Assembly (NCBI GenBank): GCA_029261875.1
Contig: JAJDAL010000050.1
Span: forward strand, 62,001 to 126,000
DNA from: Deltaproteobacteria bacterium
GTDB taxonomy: Bacteria; Myxococcota_A; UBA9160; JAJDAL01
DNA length: 64,000 nucleotides
Direction of reading: 5' to 3'
The notes beneath the pieces were generated by a model that was not told the origin of the DNA, ran no database searches, and was given only the letters and a program-made list of their open reading frames with translations. A program made the position numbers and the translations under genes. This document shows positions 43,357-51,986 of this stretch, one piece after another (within the stretch, counting starts at the first letter, position 1; the number at the start of each line of letters is the position of its first letter).

Positions 43357-45462
43357 GTGCCCTCCCACTGCGCCGCACTCCTGGTATTCCTCTGCCTGGC
43401 CGGCACCGCATCCGCGGACCTTTCGCCCTCGGTGGCGCGCGCGTTCTACGGCGGTAGCGACGAAAGTCAGGTGTCGGGCACCGTCTTCTTCCTCCAGGCA
43501 CCCGAGGGCCCCGTGGCCGTCGGAGCCGCCCATTCCTTCGACCTCGAGAAGCTGACGGAAACGGGAAGCGTGGAGTTTCGCGCGGCATCCCGCCGCACGC
43601 GCATGGGCCATTCCAATCGCTACTTCGTACCGCCGGGTACCACCTTTCGCGCCCCAGGCGGCACCCTGCGGGATGACTACATCGTGTTTGCGTTGAACGG
43701 CGCGCCCGCCGGCGCCCATGCGCTGGAAATCGACCGGGTGGAGATCGGTCCCGGCGTGCGAATTCGTTTGCTCGGGATTCCGGTCGAAATCCCCCAGGAC
43801 CAGGACGACCTGTTCGGCACGGTAATCGAGGTAAACCCGACGCGGATCGAAGTCGAACTCGATGCTCCAGCGGACCTGCGGGGTTGGGGGGGCGCGCCGG
43901 TGTTGCGCGCCGCCGACGATCGGGTCGTCGGCATACTGCAAGCCGCCCTGCCCTCGCGGACCGGATTTCGCATCGGCGTCGCTCCGATTTCGGGCGTGGT
44001 CGAAGCCCTGGCCCATCCCCTCGACGACGGAGCGGGACGTCCCTTCGCGGCATTTTCGGGACGGGAGCGCTGGCGCGAACCCGCTCCGGCTCCCGATTCC
44101 GCGTCCGCCCCCGGCGCCACGGGTCGGCGTCGCTCCATCCCCACCCCCACGCCCCAGATCGCCATTCCGACAACGGAAGACCTTTTCGGCAAGGACGATC
44201 GCGAAGCGCGGCTCCTGCTGGAAATCGAAACCCCCGCCAACGAATCCCTGGTGGGCGACGCAACCGGTGTGTTCGTGGCCGGACACGCACTGGCGCTGCT
44301 TGGCGAGTTTCGCCGTTTCGACGTGATGTTCGTGATCGACACTTCGGGTTCGACGAACGAACCGAGCGGCGCCGACGTCAATGGCAACGGCGTCGTGGGT
44401 GAATCCAAGCTCGGCGCGGTTGGGGGGCTGCTCGGGCTGGGAAGCTCCGACCGCGGAGACTCGATCCTCGCGGCGGAAATCGAAGCCGCCCGCACGATGC
44501 TGCGCGGCCTCGACGCCCGCAGCACGCGCATCGGTGTCGTGACCTTCGCCGGGGAACCCGACGGTGCACGCACGGGAATGTTCAAACGCCGGCCTCCCCG
44601 CGCCGCCGTTACCGAGGAACCCCTCACTACGGACTACGCGCGGATCGAGCGGTCGCTCGAGCGGATCCGCGAGCGCGGAGCCTACGGCTTGACCCACATG
44701 GCGGCCGGCGTCGACCAATCGATGATCGAACTCGTGGGACTTCGGGGAAGCGTCTCGGAAACCGACGTCGGCAGCGAGAAGATTGTTCTCTTCTTCACGG
44801 ACGGGCAACCGACTCTCCCGTACGAGAATTTCGAGGCCGACAACGTGCGGGCCGTATTGCGCGCAGCGGACCGAGCCAAACGCGCCGGGATCCGGATCCA
44901 TTCCTTCGCCATCGGGGCCGATGCGCTGTCGGGACCCGTGGCCACCGTCGAAATGGCGGCGCGGACCGATGGCGTTTTCACGCCCGTCCGCCACCCGGGG
45001 GACCTGGTAGACGTGGTTCAAGACATCAGCTTCGCGAACATCGAAGACCTGGTGGTGCGCAATACCACGACGGAGGTCAAAGCGGACCCCGTGCTCATGA
45101 ACGCGGATGGTTCGTTCAGCGCCCTCGTCCCCGTGGTACCCGGCACCAACCAGATCGAGGTCATCGCCGTCGCCACCGGCGGGCTCGAGGCCCGGGAAAA
45201 AGTAAAAGTCGTCTATGCCAAAGACGCCCCGGCGCCCAGCTTGCCGCCGGAACTGGTGGTCCAGCGCACGCGCCTACTCGAGCGGAAACTGGTCGATCTG
45301 CGGCGAGCGCGTATGGAGGCCGAGCAGCAGGTTGCGGAGGAGACCCGCAAGGAGCTCCGGATCGAGATCGAACGCGAACGCGCCCTGGCGCGGGAGCGGG
45401 CCGATCAACAACGCAAAGAACTCGAAATCGAGGCCGAGCGCAGCCCGCCGACGGCCCCCTGA
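43357..45462 (+). CDS. Secreted VWA-domain protein with degenerate trypsin-like domain
   Basis: About 701 residues from GTG 43357; the start gives a signal peptide ending TASA. Residues 38-200 resemble a trypsin fold: VGAAHSFD places His59 at the catalytic site and DDYIVFAL holds a possible Asp, but the nucleophile motif reads GWGGAPV, with Gly178 in place of Ser. A Thr/Pro linker follows. The VWA domain (about 325-565) has MIDAS DTSGSTNE at Asp328 and FFTDGQPT, with an insert DVNGNGVVGES that looks Ca-binding. A beta domain and a charged coiled coil (residues 625-695) end the protein. Partner and role are unknown; the dead protease may bind peptides. Confidence 0.75.
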   Translation: MPSHCAALLVFLCLAGTASADLSPSVARAFYGGSDESQVSGTVFFLQAPEGPVAVGAAHSFDLEKLTETGSVEFRAASRRTRMGHSNRYFVPPGTTFRAPGGTLRDDYIVFALNGAPAGAHALEIDRVEIGPGVRIRLLGIPVEIPQDQDDLFGTVIEVNPTRIEVELDAPADLRGWGGAPVLRAADDRVVGILQAALPSRTGFRIGVAPISGVVEALAHPLDDGAGRPFAAFSGRERWREPAPAPDSASAPGATGRRRSIPTPTPQIAIPTTEDLFGKDDREARLLLEIETPANESLVGDATGVFVAGHALALLGEFRRFDVMFVIDTSGSTNEPSGADVNGNGVVGESKLGAVGGLLGLGSSDRGDSILAAEIEAARTMLRGLDARSTRIGVVTFAGEPDGARTGMFKRRPPRAAVTEEPLTTDYARIERSLERIRERGAYGLTHMAAGVDQSMIELVGLRGSVSETDVGSEKIVLFFTDGQPTLPYENFEADNVRAVLRAADRAKRAGIRIHSFAIGADALSGPVATVEMAARTDGVFTPVRHPGDLVDVVQDISFANIEDLVVRNTTTEVKADPVLMNADGSFSALVPVVPGTNQIEVIAVATGGLEAREKVKVVYAKDAPAPSLPPELVVQRTRLLERKLVDLRRARMEAEQQVAEETRKELRIEIERERALARERADQQRKELEIEAERSPPTAP

Positions 45463-45490
45463 TCGGTGGAATGGGGAAGTGCGATCGCGA

Positions 45491-46210
45491 TCAGCGGTTG
45501 ACGCGGGTCCCGGCGGTCGAAAGCAAACGCGCGCTGAATTCCTCACTGTCCGAGAAGACCTTGATGGGCCGCCACTCCGGCACATCCGACATGCGGGGCA
45601 TCCCGGTCGTCATGGCCCCGGTGGGATCGATCACCCAGGGGTCCGTCTCTTGCTCGAACCACAGCGTGACCATGTGGTGCTGGCCGTCCGAGGGCCGAAC
45701 GACGATGGCGCGGTAGACCTCGCCTTCGGGGAAGCCCAGGTCGCGTAAGAAGTGAAAGACCAGCAGCTCGAGTCCATCGCAATCGTCGCCGTTGCCATCG
45801 AGGGTCTCTTCGAGCGTCGCCCAATGATCGATGGCTCCATCGGCCACGTAGTGGCGTTTCGCTTGGGATTGGATCCACTCCGCGACTTCGCGTGCCATGG
45901 CGCGTTTGCGTTCGGCGCGAAACGAAAAATACTTCGCGCGAAGATCGCCGGGAATGGGAACGACCTGCGAAGGGGTCTGCTCCGCCGAAACCGAAACTTC
46001 GGGGACCCGCAAATCCTCGACGTCGGGAATCGCTCGCTCGCGCGATTGCCAAGCGGCGATCTTCGGTGTCCAGGGATCGTCGAAGGAGGGCCGTTCGAAG
46101 TAGCGGAAAGCCGTCAGTCGGGGTGCGCTCGCACACCCCCATCCAGCTCCCAAGAGAGAACCAATTAGAAGCGCGGCCAAGGCCGCGCGATATCGGGGGG
46201 TAGCGCGCAT
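45491..46210 (-). CDS. Transglutaminase-like cysteine protease lipoprotein
   Basis: 239 residues. The signal ends in lipobox GAGWGC. The Cys-His-Asp triad of bacterial transglutaminase-like proteases is visible: GNGDDCDGLELL, GQHHMVTLWF and WVIDPTGAM. The family includes LapG, but no LapD or adhesin gene is near, so the substrate is unknown. It converges on the VWA gene with a 28-base gap containing the palindrome GCGATCGC. Confidence 0.75.
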   Translation of the reverse strand: MRATPRYRAALAALLIGSLLGAGWGCASAPRLTAFRYFERPSFDDPWTPKIAAWQSRERAIPDVEDLRVPEVSVSAEQTPSQVVPIPGDLRAKYFSFRAERKRAMAREVAEWIQSQAKRHYVADGAIDHWATLEETLDGNGDDCDGLELLVFHFLRDLGFPEGEVYRAIVVRPSDGQHHMVTLWFEQETDPWVIDPTGAMTTGMPRMSDVPEWRPIKVFSDSEEFSARLLSTAGTRVNR

Positions 46211-46399
46211 GACGCCGTAGTTTTCGGCGCAGCAATCGCACGAGTTGAGCCCCGGGGACCCTTAGCAACGTCGCGTTTTTTCGAAGATCCATTAATGCGA
46301 ATGGATGAACGTGCCTCGCCGCACGAATGCACATTCAGGCACCGGCAAGAAACCGGCAACTCCCGCGCAAGCCATGCGCAGGCAATTCGAACCGCTGAA

Positions 46400-46528
46400 T
46401 TAAGCCGGAATTCCGCAGGTGCGAGCCACGGTGAAGATCACCACCAGGAACGCCACCAAGGTGGGGATTCCGCCCACGATGTAGAGCACCGTTACCAGAT
46501 CGGTCTTTCCGCTCTTCTCTTCGGCCAT
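46400..46528 (-). CDS. Very small single-span membrane protein
   Basis: 42 residues from ATG 46528; a longer frame to 46582 lacks a ribosome site. A short charged N-terminus (MAEEKSGKTD) leads to one hydrophobic helix (VTVLYIVGGIPTLVAFLVVI). No family is recognised. It stands alone between the lipoprotein and oxygenase genes. Confidence 0.5.
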   Translation of the reverse strand: MAEEKSGKTDLVTVLYIVGGIPTLVAFLVVIFTVARTCGIPA

Positions 46529-46585
46529 CGGTGTTTCCCCCCCCCCAACAATGAGGGCAAACACTAGAAAAAACCCGGGCAACCC

Positions 46586-47434
46586 TCAAGAGCGCTCGGC
46601 CCGAAGCCCTTGCACCGAGGCGATCAGGCGATCGAAACGCCCTTTCGTGCTCTCGTCCCAGGTCAACCCGAACCCAGCGCGCAGGCGTTCGGTCAACAAT
46701 CCCGCCGTGATCACCCGAACACGCCCACCCGTCACATCCATCCCGGGTGGCGGATCGACGATGGTGGCCGCGATATCGCGCGCGACATCCGAGATCTCCG
46801 CCGCATCGCCAGCGAGAACCGACGCGAAATACGCTTCGAAGTCTTGCCAGGTCTCGGGCACCAGGTCCCCAGGCACCCCGACCGCGCGGGCGAGAACCCG
46901 GTGATCCGCGTAGTAGTCCTCCCGAAGGGCACGCTCGACCGGAGCGACGAACAGCCCATAGACCTGCAGCGCCGTGTAGCAGAGCGTCGCCCAGACCCAA
47001 CGAACGAGTTGCGGATCCCGCCCATGAAATCCCGTCCCGGCCGCAAAGCGTCCCACGGGCTGCTCGAGCACCCCGTGAACGCGCGCGTGACCCACCTCGA
47101 GACTCCGGGAGGCCGCCAGGGCGGCCTCGAGATCCCCGAATGCCATCGCGTTCACCGCGTCGAGGGTCCGTCGCAATCGCCCAAAAGGATCGCTGCGATA
47201 GTTGGAGAAACGAGCGACTCCCTCGGCAACCAGAGGGTGGGCGACCTCGAACAGCAAGGCCGCCCCACCGCCGAACAACACGACGCGTTCGCCGCTGATG
47301 CGCCGCAACGCGCAGTCGTCCGCGAAAAGACCCCGCCAGGCGGACGGCCGTCCTTCCGGTCGGATTTGATCGAGCAAGGCCGCATCGTCCGACGGTAGAA
47401 CGACGGGCGGGTTGGAATCAGCGGGCCACTTCAC
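46586..47434 (-). CDS. MpaB/rubber-oxygenase-like (DUF2236) protein
   Basis: 282 residues. Family blocks are FGGGAALLFEVAHPLVAEGV, VHGVLEQPVGRF-type His motif, and WVWATLCYTALQVYGLFV. Relatives bind heme b and are known or presumed oxygenases. Natural substrate is unknown. It overlaps the next gene by 17 bases. Confidence 0.85.
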   Translation of the reverse strand: MKWPADSNPPVVLPSDDAALLDQIRPEGRPSAWRGLFADDCALRRISGERVVLFGGGAALLFEVAHPLVAEGVARFSNYRSDPFGRLRRTLDAVNAMAFGDLEAALAASRSLEVGHARVHGVLEQPVGRFAAGTGFHGRDPQLVRWVWATLCYTALQVYGLFVAPVERALREDYYADHRVLARAVGVPGDLVPETWQDFEAYFASVLAGDAAEISDVARDIAATIVDPPPGMDVTGGRVRVITAGLLTERLRAGFGLTWDESTKGRFDRLIASVQGLRAERS

Positions 47435-47927
47435 GGTGCGGCCCCAGCCTCCACGATTGCGGGACCGAAGCCAAATCCGCTTCCACCGAGAGGTCCTTGA
47501 GTTGGCGCTCCGTGCGCTCCACTTCGCTCCGCTGGCGCTTGATGGCTTCGCGCAACTGATAACTCACGGGCGAACTGGCGGAGTTGGCGCCCCCGAGGCC
47601 CGGCGGCGCGAATTGCCAGTCTTCGGAGTTGGTCGCGACCGCTTCGAGTTCCTCGCGCGATTTCGCAAGCTCCGCACGCGCGTCGTCCAGCTCGGTATGG
47701 GCGCTCAAGAAGCGTTCGCGCCACTCGTTCGCCGTGGCACCACCGCGCTTTTCCACGCCGTACTCCACGGACCGGGGCAGTTTGAGGAGTTTGTCGAGAT
47801 CGACCACCGGGGCCTCTGCGGTCGTGGCGGGAACCCCATGATCGTCGGAATGGGAAGCGCCCGGGCCGATCAGGACCAGGCCCAGAGAACATGCGAGAAC
47901 GCGCTGGACGCGACGTAGGGTTTTCAA
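47418..47927 (-). CDS. Secreted coiled-coil protein of unknown function
   Basis: 169 residues with a signal peptide (hydrophobic LACSLGLVLIGPGASHS). A long charged helix (WRERFLSAHTELDDARAELA and following) is a predicted coiled coil, with a second one near ERTERQLKDLSVEADLASV. No known domain. It is divergent from pilT with a 123-base gap between them. Confidence 0.65.
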   Translation of the reverse strand: MKTLRRVQRVLACSLGLVLIGPGASHSDDHGVPATTAEAPVVDLDKLLKLPRSVEYGVEKRGGATANEWRERFLSAHTELDDARAELAKSREELEAVATNSEDWQFAPPGLGGANSASSPVSYQLREAIKRQRSEVERTERQLKDLSVEADLASVPQSWRLGPHREVAR

Positions 47928-48050
47928 TCCATCTCCCCTCGGCAGTTCAGTATAGCGGGCCCGTTGGAGTGCGTTTGGACGTCAAGAGCCCGAGGGGACG
48001 ACCGATAAATCCGTCAGCGCGGGAAGTTTTCCTGGCCGGAGCGCCTTGGT

Positions 48051-49190
48051 ATGAACCAAGAAACACTGCATCGCCTGTTGCGGCTCGGCATCGAGAAAGG
48101 TGCCTCGGACATCCACCTCCAGGTGGGTTCGAATCCCCTATATCGGTTCAATGGCGATCTGGTGGAACTCCGTCACCAGGTTCTGACACCGGCGGACACC
48201 GAAGAAGTGGCGCGCATCCTCGTGGCCGCCGACGCCCGATCGGAAACGCTCGACTTCAACGAACTCGACCTCGCCTACGAAATTCCGGGCGAAGGCCGCT
48301 TCCGCGTCAACATCTCGCGCCAGATGCGCTCCTACAACATCGTGCTGCGCGTCATTCCCGTCGAAATTCTGGGATTCGACGCTTTGAACCTGCCCGGTAC
48401 GTTGCGCGACATCAGCACGCTGCGCCGCGGGCTCGTCGTCGTCACCGGCGCGACGGGGATGGGAAAATCGACCACCCTCGCGACCCTGATCCAAGAGATC
48501 AATCAACACCGCAAGGTCAAGGTGATCACCATCGAGGACCCGATCGAATTCGTGTTCTCCCACGATTCGAGCATCATCACCCAACGCGAGATTCAAACCG
48601 ACACGAGTTCGTTCCCCGACGCCCTGCGGGCGGCGCTCCGCCAGGATCCCGACGTGATCATGGTCGGTGAAATGCGCGACCTCGAGACGGTCGACACCTG
48701 CCTCAAAGCGGCAGAAACCGGCCACCTCGTGTTCTCCACCATTCACACGAACGACGTGGTCTCGACCATCAACCGCCTTTCGAGCTTCTTCCCGATCGAA
48801 GAGCAATCTCTCGTGCGCCAGCGCCTGGCGGAGAACCTGAAGGCCGTCATTTCCCTGCGACTGTTGAATCGCAAGAAGCACGCCGGGCGCGTGCCCGCGG
48901 TGGAGATCATGCGCACCACGCGATCGATTCAGGAATGCATCAAGGATCCGTCGAAAGTCCGGGAGATCACCGATCACCTCGAGCGCAACCGCAACGACGG
49001 GATGCAGAGCTTCGACCAGCACCTACTCGATCTGTTGCGGGGCAACAAGATCTCGGTGGAGAACGCCGTCGCTTCCGCCTCGAACCCCGACGACTTCCAG
49101 ATGAAGCTCTCCCTCGAAGGCGATGACCTCGAGGAAGAGAACGACGAGAAACCCGAAGAGTGGGTCCCGCCCGGCTCTTCGCGGTTCTAA
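48051..49190 (+). CDS. pilT: PilT/PilU-type retraction ATPase
   Basis: 379 residues. N-terminal ASDIHLQVGSNP, Walker A GATGMGKSTTLATL, Walker B/Asp box DPDVIMVGEMRDLET and His box GHLVFSTIHTNDV are intact. The acidic C-terminal tail (DDLEEENDEKPEE) is reminiscent of PilU. No other type IV pilus gene is near, so its pilus is encoded elsewhere. Confidence 0.93.
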   Translation: MNQETLHRLLRLGIEKGASDIHLQVGSNPLYRFNGDLVELRHQVLTPADTEEVARILVAADARSETLDFNELDLAYEIPGEGRFRVNISRQMRSYNIVLRVIPVEILGFDALNLPGTLRDISTLRRGLVVVTGATGMGKSTTLATLIQEINQHRKVKVITIEDPIEFVFSHDSSIITQREIQTDTSSFPDALRAALRQDPDVIMVGEMRDLETVDTCLKAAETGHLVFSTIHTNDVVSTINRLSSFFPIEEQSLVRQRLAENLKAVISLRLLNRKKHAGRVPAVEIMRTTRSIQECIKDPSKVREITDHLERNRNDGMQSFDQHLLDLLRGNKISVENAVASASNPDDFQMKLSLEGDDLEEENDEKPEEWVPPGSSRF

Positions 49191-49200
49191 GCGGGTCACC

Positions 49201-50466
49201 GTGGCGCAATCGGAAAAAACTCGTTCGGACCAACGCACGGCCGCTGCGCGAAGAGCCGTTTCGCAAGTCCAGGAATTGATTCCCGGCGGCAAGGCGCTGT
49301 GCTTCATCGTAAACCCGAAGAACACACAGCCGCCAAAGCTCCGATCGGCCATCGGCTATTCGAGCCCGGAAGCCGCGCGCGACGCGGCAGCGGCGATCGA
49401 GCCGTCGGTAGTGCAGTTGCTCGCCAACCCCAACGCGCGAAACGAAGCGGCATCCACCGCACTCGGCGAAGGCGACGATGCGATCGTGATGCCCCTCGTG
49501 TTCGACACGCGGGTTCACGGTGCGCTCGCCGTCACGAACGCCCGCGGCTTCGACGAACAGACTCAGAGCACGCTCGCCGAGGTTGCAGCGATTACCGCCG
49601 CACGCCTCGACCATCAGATTGCCCTGGAAGAGCTCGATTTCGAGCGCACCACCTCCGCAGACCGACAGGCTTCCGAAGAACGCACGGCGGCGGAATTGCA
49701 AAAACTCTCCGAAGCGCTGTTCGATCGGGATCTTGAGGTCCTGCGTTCCCAGGAACGACTCGCGGAGGCCGACCGTTTCCGCGACGACTTCCTCGTGACC
49801 CTGTCGCGGGAATTACGGACGCCGATCGGAGACGTCGCCGAATCGCTGATTTCGCTTCTCTCGGGAGAAGCGGGAAACTTGCCCGAAGCCGCGATCGACC
49901 TGGTGCGGCGCGCACTCGATCAAAGCCATTCACTGCTGCGCGCGCTCCAGAACGTATTGGAGCTGCGTCGAATTCGACACGGCGAAGTCCACGTAGAGCT
50001 GCGCGACACCAAGTTTCGGGACATCGTCGAGGGTGCGATCTACGACATCCAATCCGCCCACATCGGTCGCGACATTTCGATCGAAACCGACCTACAAGAT
50101 CCATTCCCCACGATTCGAACCGACCAGGACAAGCTCAGTCAGATCCTCACGCAGCTCGTGGAGAACGCGGTTAAGTTCACCCACCGGGGAAAGATCGTCG
50201 TGCGCGGCGAACTCGATGGCCGCAAGCTGTTGTGCGAGGTCGAAGACTCCGGAATCGGAATCTCCGCGGATGATCAGCCGTTCATCTTCGACGAGTTCTT
50301 TCAGGTCGACGATGCGCACTCGACCCAATACCACGGATCGGGTTTCGGACTGGCGCTGGTGCAAGCGTTGGTGAAATGCCTGGACGGCGAAATCGAGGTC
50401 CGCAGTGAACTCGGCCACGGAACCACCGTCGCATTCTCGATCCCCATCGAACCGAGTCGGTCCTAG
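49201..50466 (+). CDS. GAF-like histidine-kinase homologue with phospho-acceptor His replaced by Arg
   Basis: About 421 residues from GTG 49201, ten bases after pilT. Residues 15-150 are a GAF-like domain, followed by a coiled coil (150-190). The DHp helix reads DFLVTLSRELRTP, placing Arg203 where His is expected; the codon CGG differs from His codons at two bases. The ATPase domain looks complete: N-box LTQLVENAVKFT, G1 EDSGIGIS, FDEFFQ and G2 GSGFGLALVQ. It could bind ATP but not autophosphorylate on His. A pilus-linked scaffold or allosteric partner of another kinase is the likely role. Confidence 0.82.
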   Translation: MAQSEKTRSDQRTAAARRAVSQVQELIPGGKALCFIVNPKNTQPPKLRSAIGYSSPEAARDAAAAIEPSVVQLLANPNARNEAASTALGEGDDAIVMPLVFDTRVHGALAVTNARGFDEQTQSTLAEVAAITAARLDHQIALEELDFERTTSADRQASEERTAAELQKLSEALFDRDLEVLRSQERLAEADRFRDDFLVTLSRELRTPIGDVAESLISLLSGEAGNLPEAAIDLVRRALDQSHSLLRALQNVLELRRIRHGEVHVELRDTKFRDIVEGAIYDIQSAHIGRDISIETDLQDPFPTIRTDQDKLSQILTQLVENAVKFTHRGKIVVRGELDGRKLLCEVEDSGIGISADDQPFIFDEFFQVDDAHSTQYHGSGFGLALVQALVKCLDGEIEVRSELGHGTTVAFSIPIEPSRS

Positions 50467-50475
50467 GGTCCGAAT

Positions 50476-50694
50476 CTACAATTCTTCGGGCGGCGGTCCC
50501 GTGTCGGGGTAGTCGGGGTGGATGTAGCCCGCGGCGATTTCGCGCAGGGACGTCACGACTTCCTTGTTCTCGGTCACGGGGACGAGGGAGCGTGCCCCCT
50601 TCTTCAGCTGCTTGGTGCGAATCGCCGCCATCTGAACCAGGTGGAAGCGGTTGGTAACCCGCGCAGTGCAATCTTCAACAGTGATCCGTGCCAT
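50476..50694 (-). CDS. rpoZ: RNA polymerase omega subunit
   Basis: 72 residues. Start [20 protein letters not shown] and [16 protein letters not shown] are typical of RpoZ, and the tail [14 protein letters not shown] is conserved. Function is assembly of the beta-prime subunit. It faces the kinase gene with a nine-base gap. Confidence 0.93.
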   Translation of the reverse strand: MARITVEDCTARVTNRFHLVQMAAIRTKQLKKGARSLVPVTENKEVVTSLREIAAGYIHPDYPDTGPPPEEL

Positions 50695-50821
50695 CGATGC
50701 CCTCTTTCTGGGTTCTCCGGGCTGCCGCTGAATGGAGCCCCATACTTAGAAAGGGCCATTCGGGCAGGTTGCGGAGCGTCGAACCGGGACCGGAGAGTAG
50801 GCCAGGCCCCAAAAGACGGAA

Positions 50822-50849
50822 ACCCCGGCCGACTTGCGCCGGCCGGGGT
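50822..50849 (-). terminator. Hairpin terminator after histone-like gene
   Basis: A perfect 10-bp stem (ACCCCGGCCG and CGGCCGGGGT) closes an 8-base loop. On the minus strand it is followed by TTCCGTCTTTTG. It separates the histone-like gene from rpoZ. Confidence 0.7.
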
Positions 50850-50887
50850 CCAAAGCACCCCCCCAAAGGGAGGCCTTACGAACGTCG

Positions 50888-51253
50888 CTAGGAAGCCTTG
50901 CGACGACGTCGGGCCTTCTTTCGAGTGGCCTTTTTCTTCCCAGCCTTCTTGCGCCGGGCTTTCTTTCGAGTGGCCTTCTTCTTGGTGGCCTTCTTCTTGC
51001 GCCGTGCCTTCTTCTTGCCGGCCTTCTTCTTGGTGGCCTTCTTGCGTCGGGCCTTCTTCTTGGTGGCCTTCTTCTTGGTCGCCTTGCGTCGGGCCTTCTT
51101 CTTGGTGGCCTTCTTCTTGGTGGCCTTCTTGCGTCGGGCCTTCTTCTTCGTGGCCTTCTTCTTGGTGGCCTTCTTGCGCCGTGCCTTACGGCGCGGAGCC
51201 TTCTTGGCGGTCGCCTTCTTGCGAGTCGCCTTCTTCTTACGTCGAGCTGCCAT
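50888..51253 (-). CDS. Histone H1-like Lys/Arg/Ala repeat protein
   Basis: 121 residues from ATG 51253, with GGGGGTGA upstream. The protein is almost wholly Lys, Arg, Ala and Thr in tandem units related to RRKKATKKKATKKKA (15 residues, about 45 bp). Proteins of this kind condense DNA, as Hc1/AlgP-like tails do. It has no globular domain. The DNA repeats make copy number prone to slippage. Confidence 0.85.
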   Translation of the reverse strand: MAARRKKKATRKKATAKKAPRRKARRKKATKKKATKKKARRKKATKKKATKKKARRKATKKKATKKKARRKKATKKKAGKKKARRKKKATKKKATRKKARRKKAGKKKATRKKARRRRKAS

Positions 51254-51759
51254 ATGGGTCACCCCCCTGTCTGGTCTCAAGCACCGCGTCTCACGATTAC
51301 CAGCTGTCCGAATCCGCTCAGAAACTCAATCCAACTCGGCTGACTCGTTTCGAGTGCTCGAACACTTAGGCTCTGCAACCATTTGCATAGCCTTGTTGCT
51401 CGTGCCCCCTATCGGACTCTGGTTGTCGCAACTTGAAGGCAAACTGCGCGCCTTCACGTCACTTGTCGCGGCACTGGAGCCACTGTTGCGGCCGAACCTA
51501 ACACCTGCTTTTTAGATCCGTCAAGAGAGAAACGCAAAAAAACCGCGGTGATCCGACTCCAAGCTGCGGGCCGGAAGTCAAACTCACCAGCGTTTTTGAG
51601 TTCGCGGAAAACGAATTCACGGGTGTGAAAACAGGGTTGTGTTTTCTTGTTCCGCGAACCGAATGCGCGATTTCGCGTTGACGCACAGGCGCGCGCCAAT
51701 GAAAACACGAGTGCCTTCATGCGCGGTCGGAAACCTAAAATCGTCGCTGGGAAGGAGAG
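51254..51759. other. AT-richer non-coding region upstream of histone-like gene
   Basis: No protein gene is supported here. The region is less GC-rich than its surroundings and should hold the histone-like promoter. It contains the two-tier stem-loop at 51600-51659. Frames on either strand here have poor codon patterns. Confidence 0.6.
51600..51659. other. Two-tier stem-loop, possible structured RNA
   Basis: An outer perfect 10-bp stem (GTTCGCGGAA and TTCCGCGAAC) encloses an inner 6-bp stem (GAAAAC at 51627 and GTTTTC at 51641). It lies between the bS22 gene and the histone-like gene. It could be a regulatory leader, a small RNA or a protein-binding site; sequence alone does not decide. Confidence 0.45.
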
Positions 51760-51852
51760 TTAGCGCTTTCGCTTGTGACGCGCGCGGCGCAACAGCTTTC
51801 GCTGCTTGTGCTTGCGCATCTTCTTTCGGCGCTTTTTGATGACGCTGCCCAC
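51760..51852 (-). CDS. bS22/AURKAIP1-COX24-type ribosomal micro-protein
   Basis: 30 residues from GTG 51852 to TAA, with GAGGAGA upstream. The start MGSVIKKRRKKMRKHK and core RKLLRRARHKRK match the mycobacterial small-subunit protein bS22 and the COX24/mS38 domain. It is too short for routine gene finders. The family binds 16S rRNA near the decoding region. No other ribosomal gene is adjacent. Confidence 0.85.
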   Translation of the reverse strand: MGSVIKKRRKKMRKHKQRKLLRRARHKRKR

Positions 51853-51986
51853 GCGTTCTCCTCGGAACCGAAAATGCGGGATGGGACCCCGCTCGGGGGA
51901 CACTGAATAGTCGTTCGGCCGGTCGGCGTCAACGCCTCGGGAAACGGAAGAAAACAGGGGGTCTTAGGGGTCTTAGGTATGGGGGA

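Noticed and set aside
43108-45021. Minus-strand frame of 637 codons opposite the VWA gene
   Set aside because: The plus strand has clear VWA motifs; this frame shows none.
46287-46306. ATCCATT/AATGGAT hairpin as a terminator
   Set aside because: No T-run follows on either strand in the required direction and the loop is AT-rich, so it may be chance.
50888-51280. Repeat array considered as a CRISPR-like array
   Set aside because: The repeats are in-frame Lys/Arg/Ala codons without unique spacers.
51735-51932. 65-codon minus-strand frame over the bS22 gene
   Set aside because: It is out of frame with the recognisable bS22 sequence and has low-complexity Ser content.
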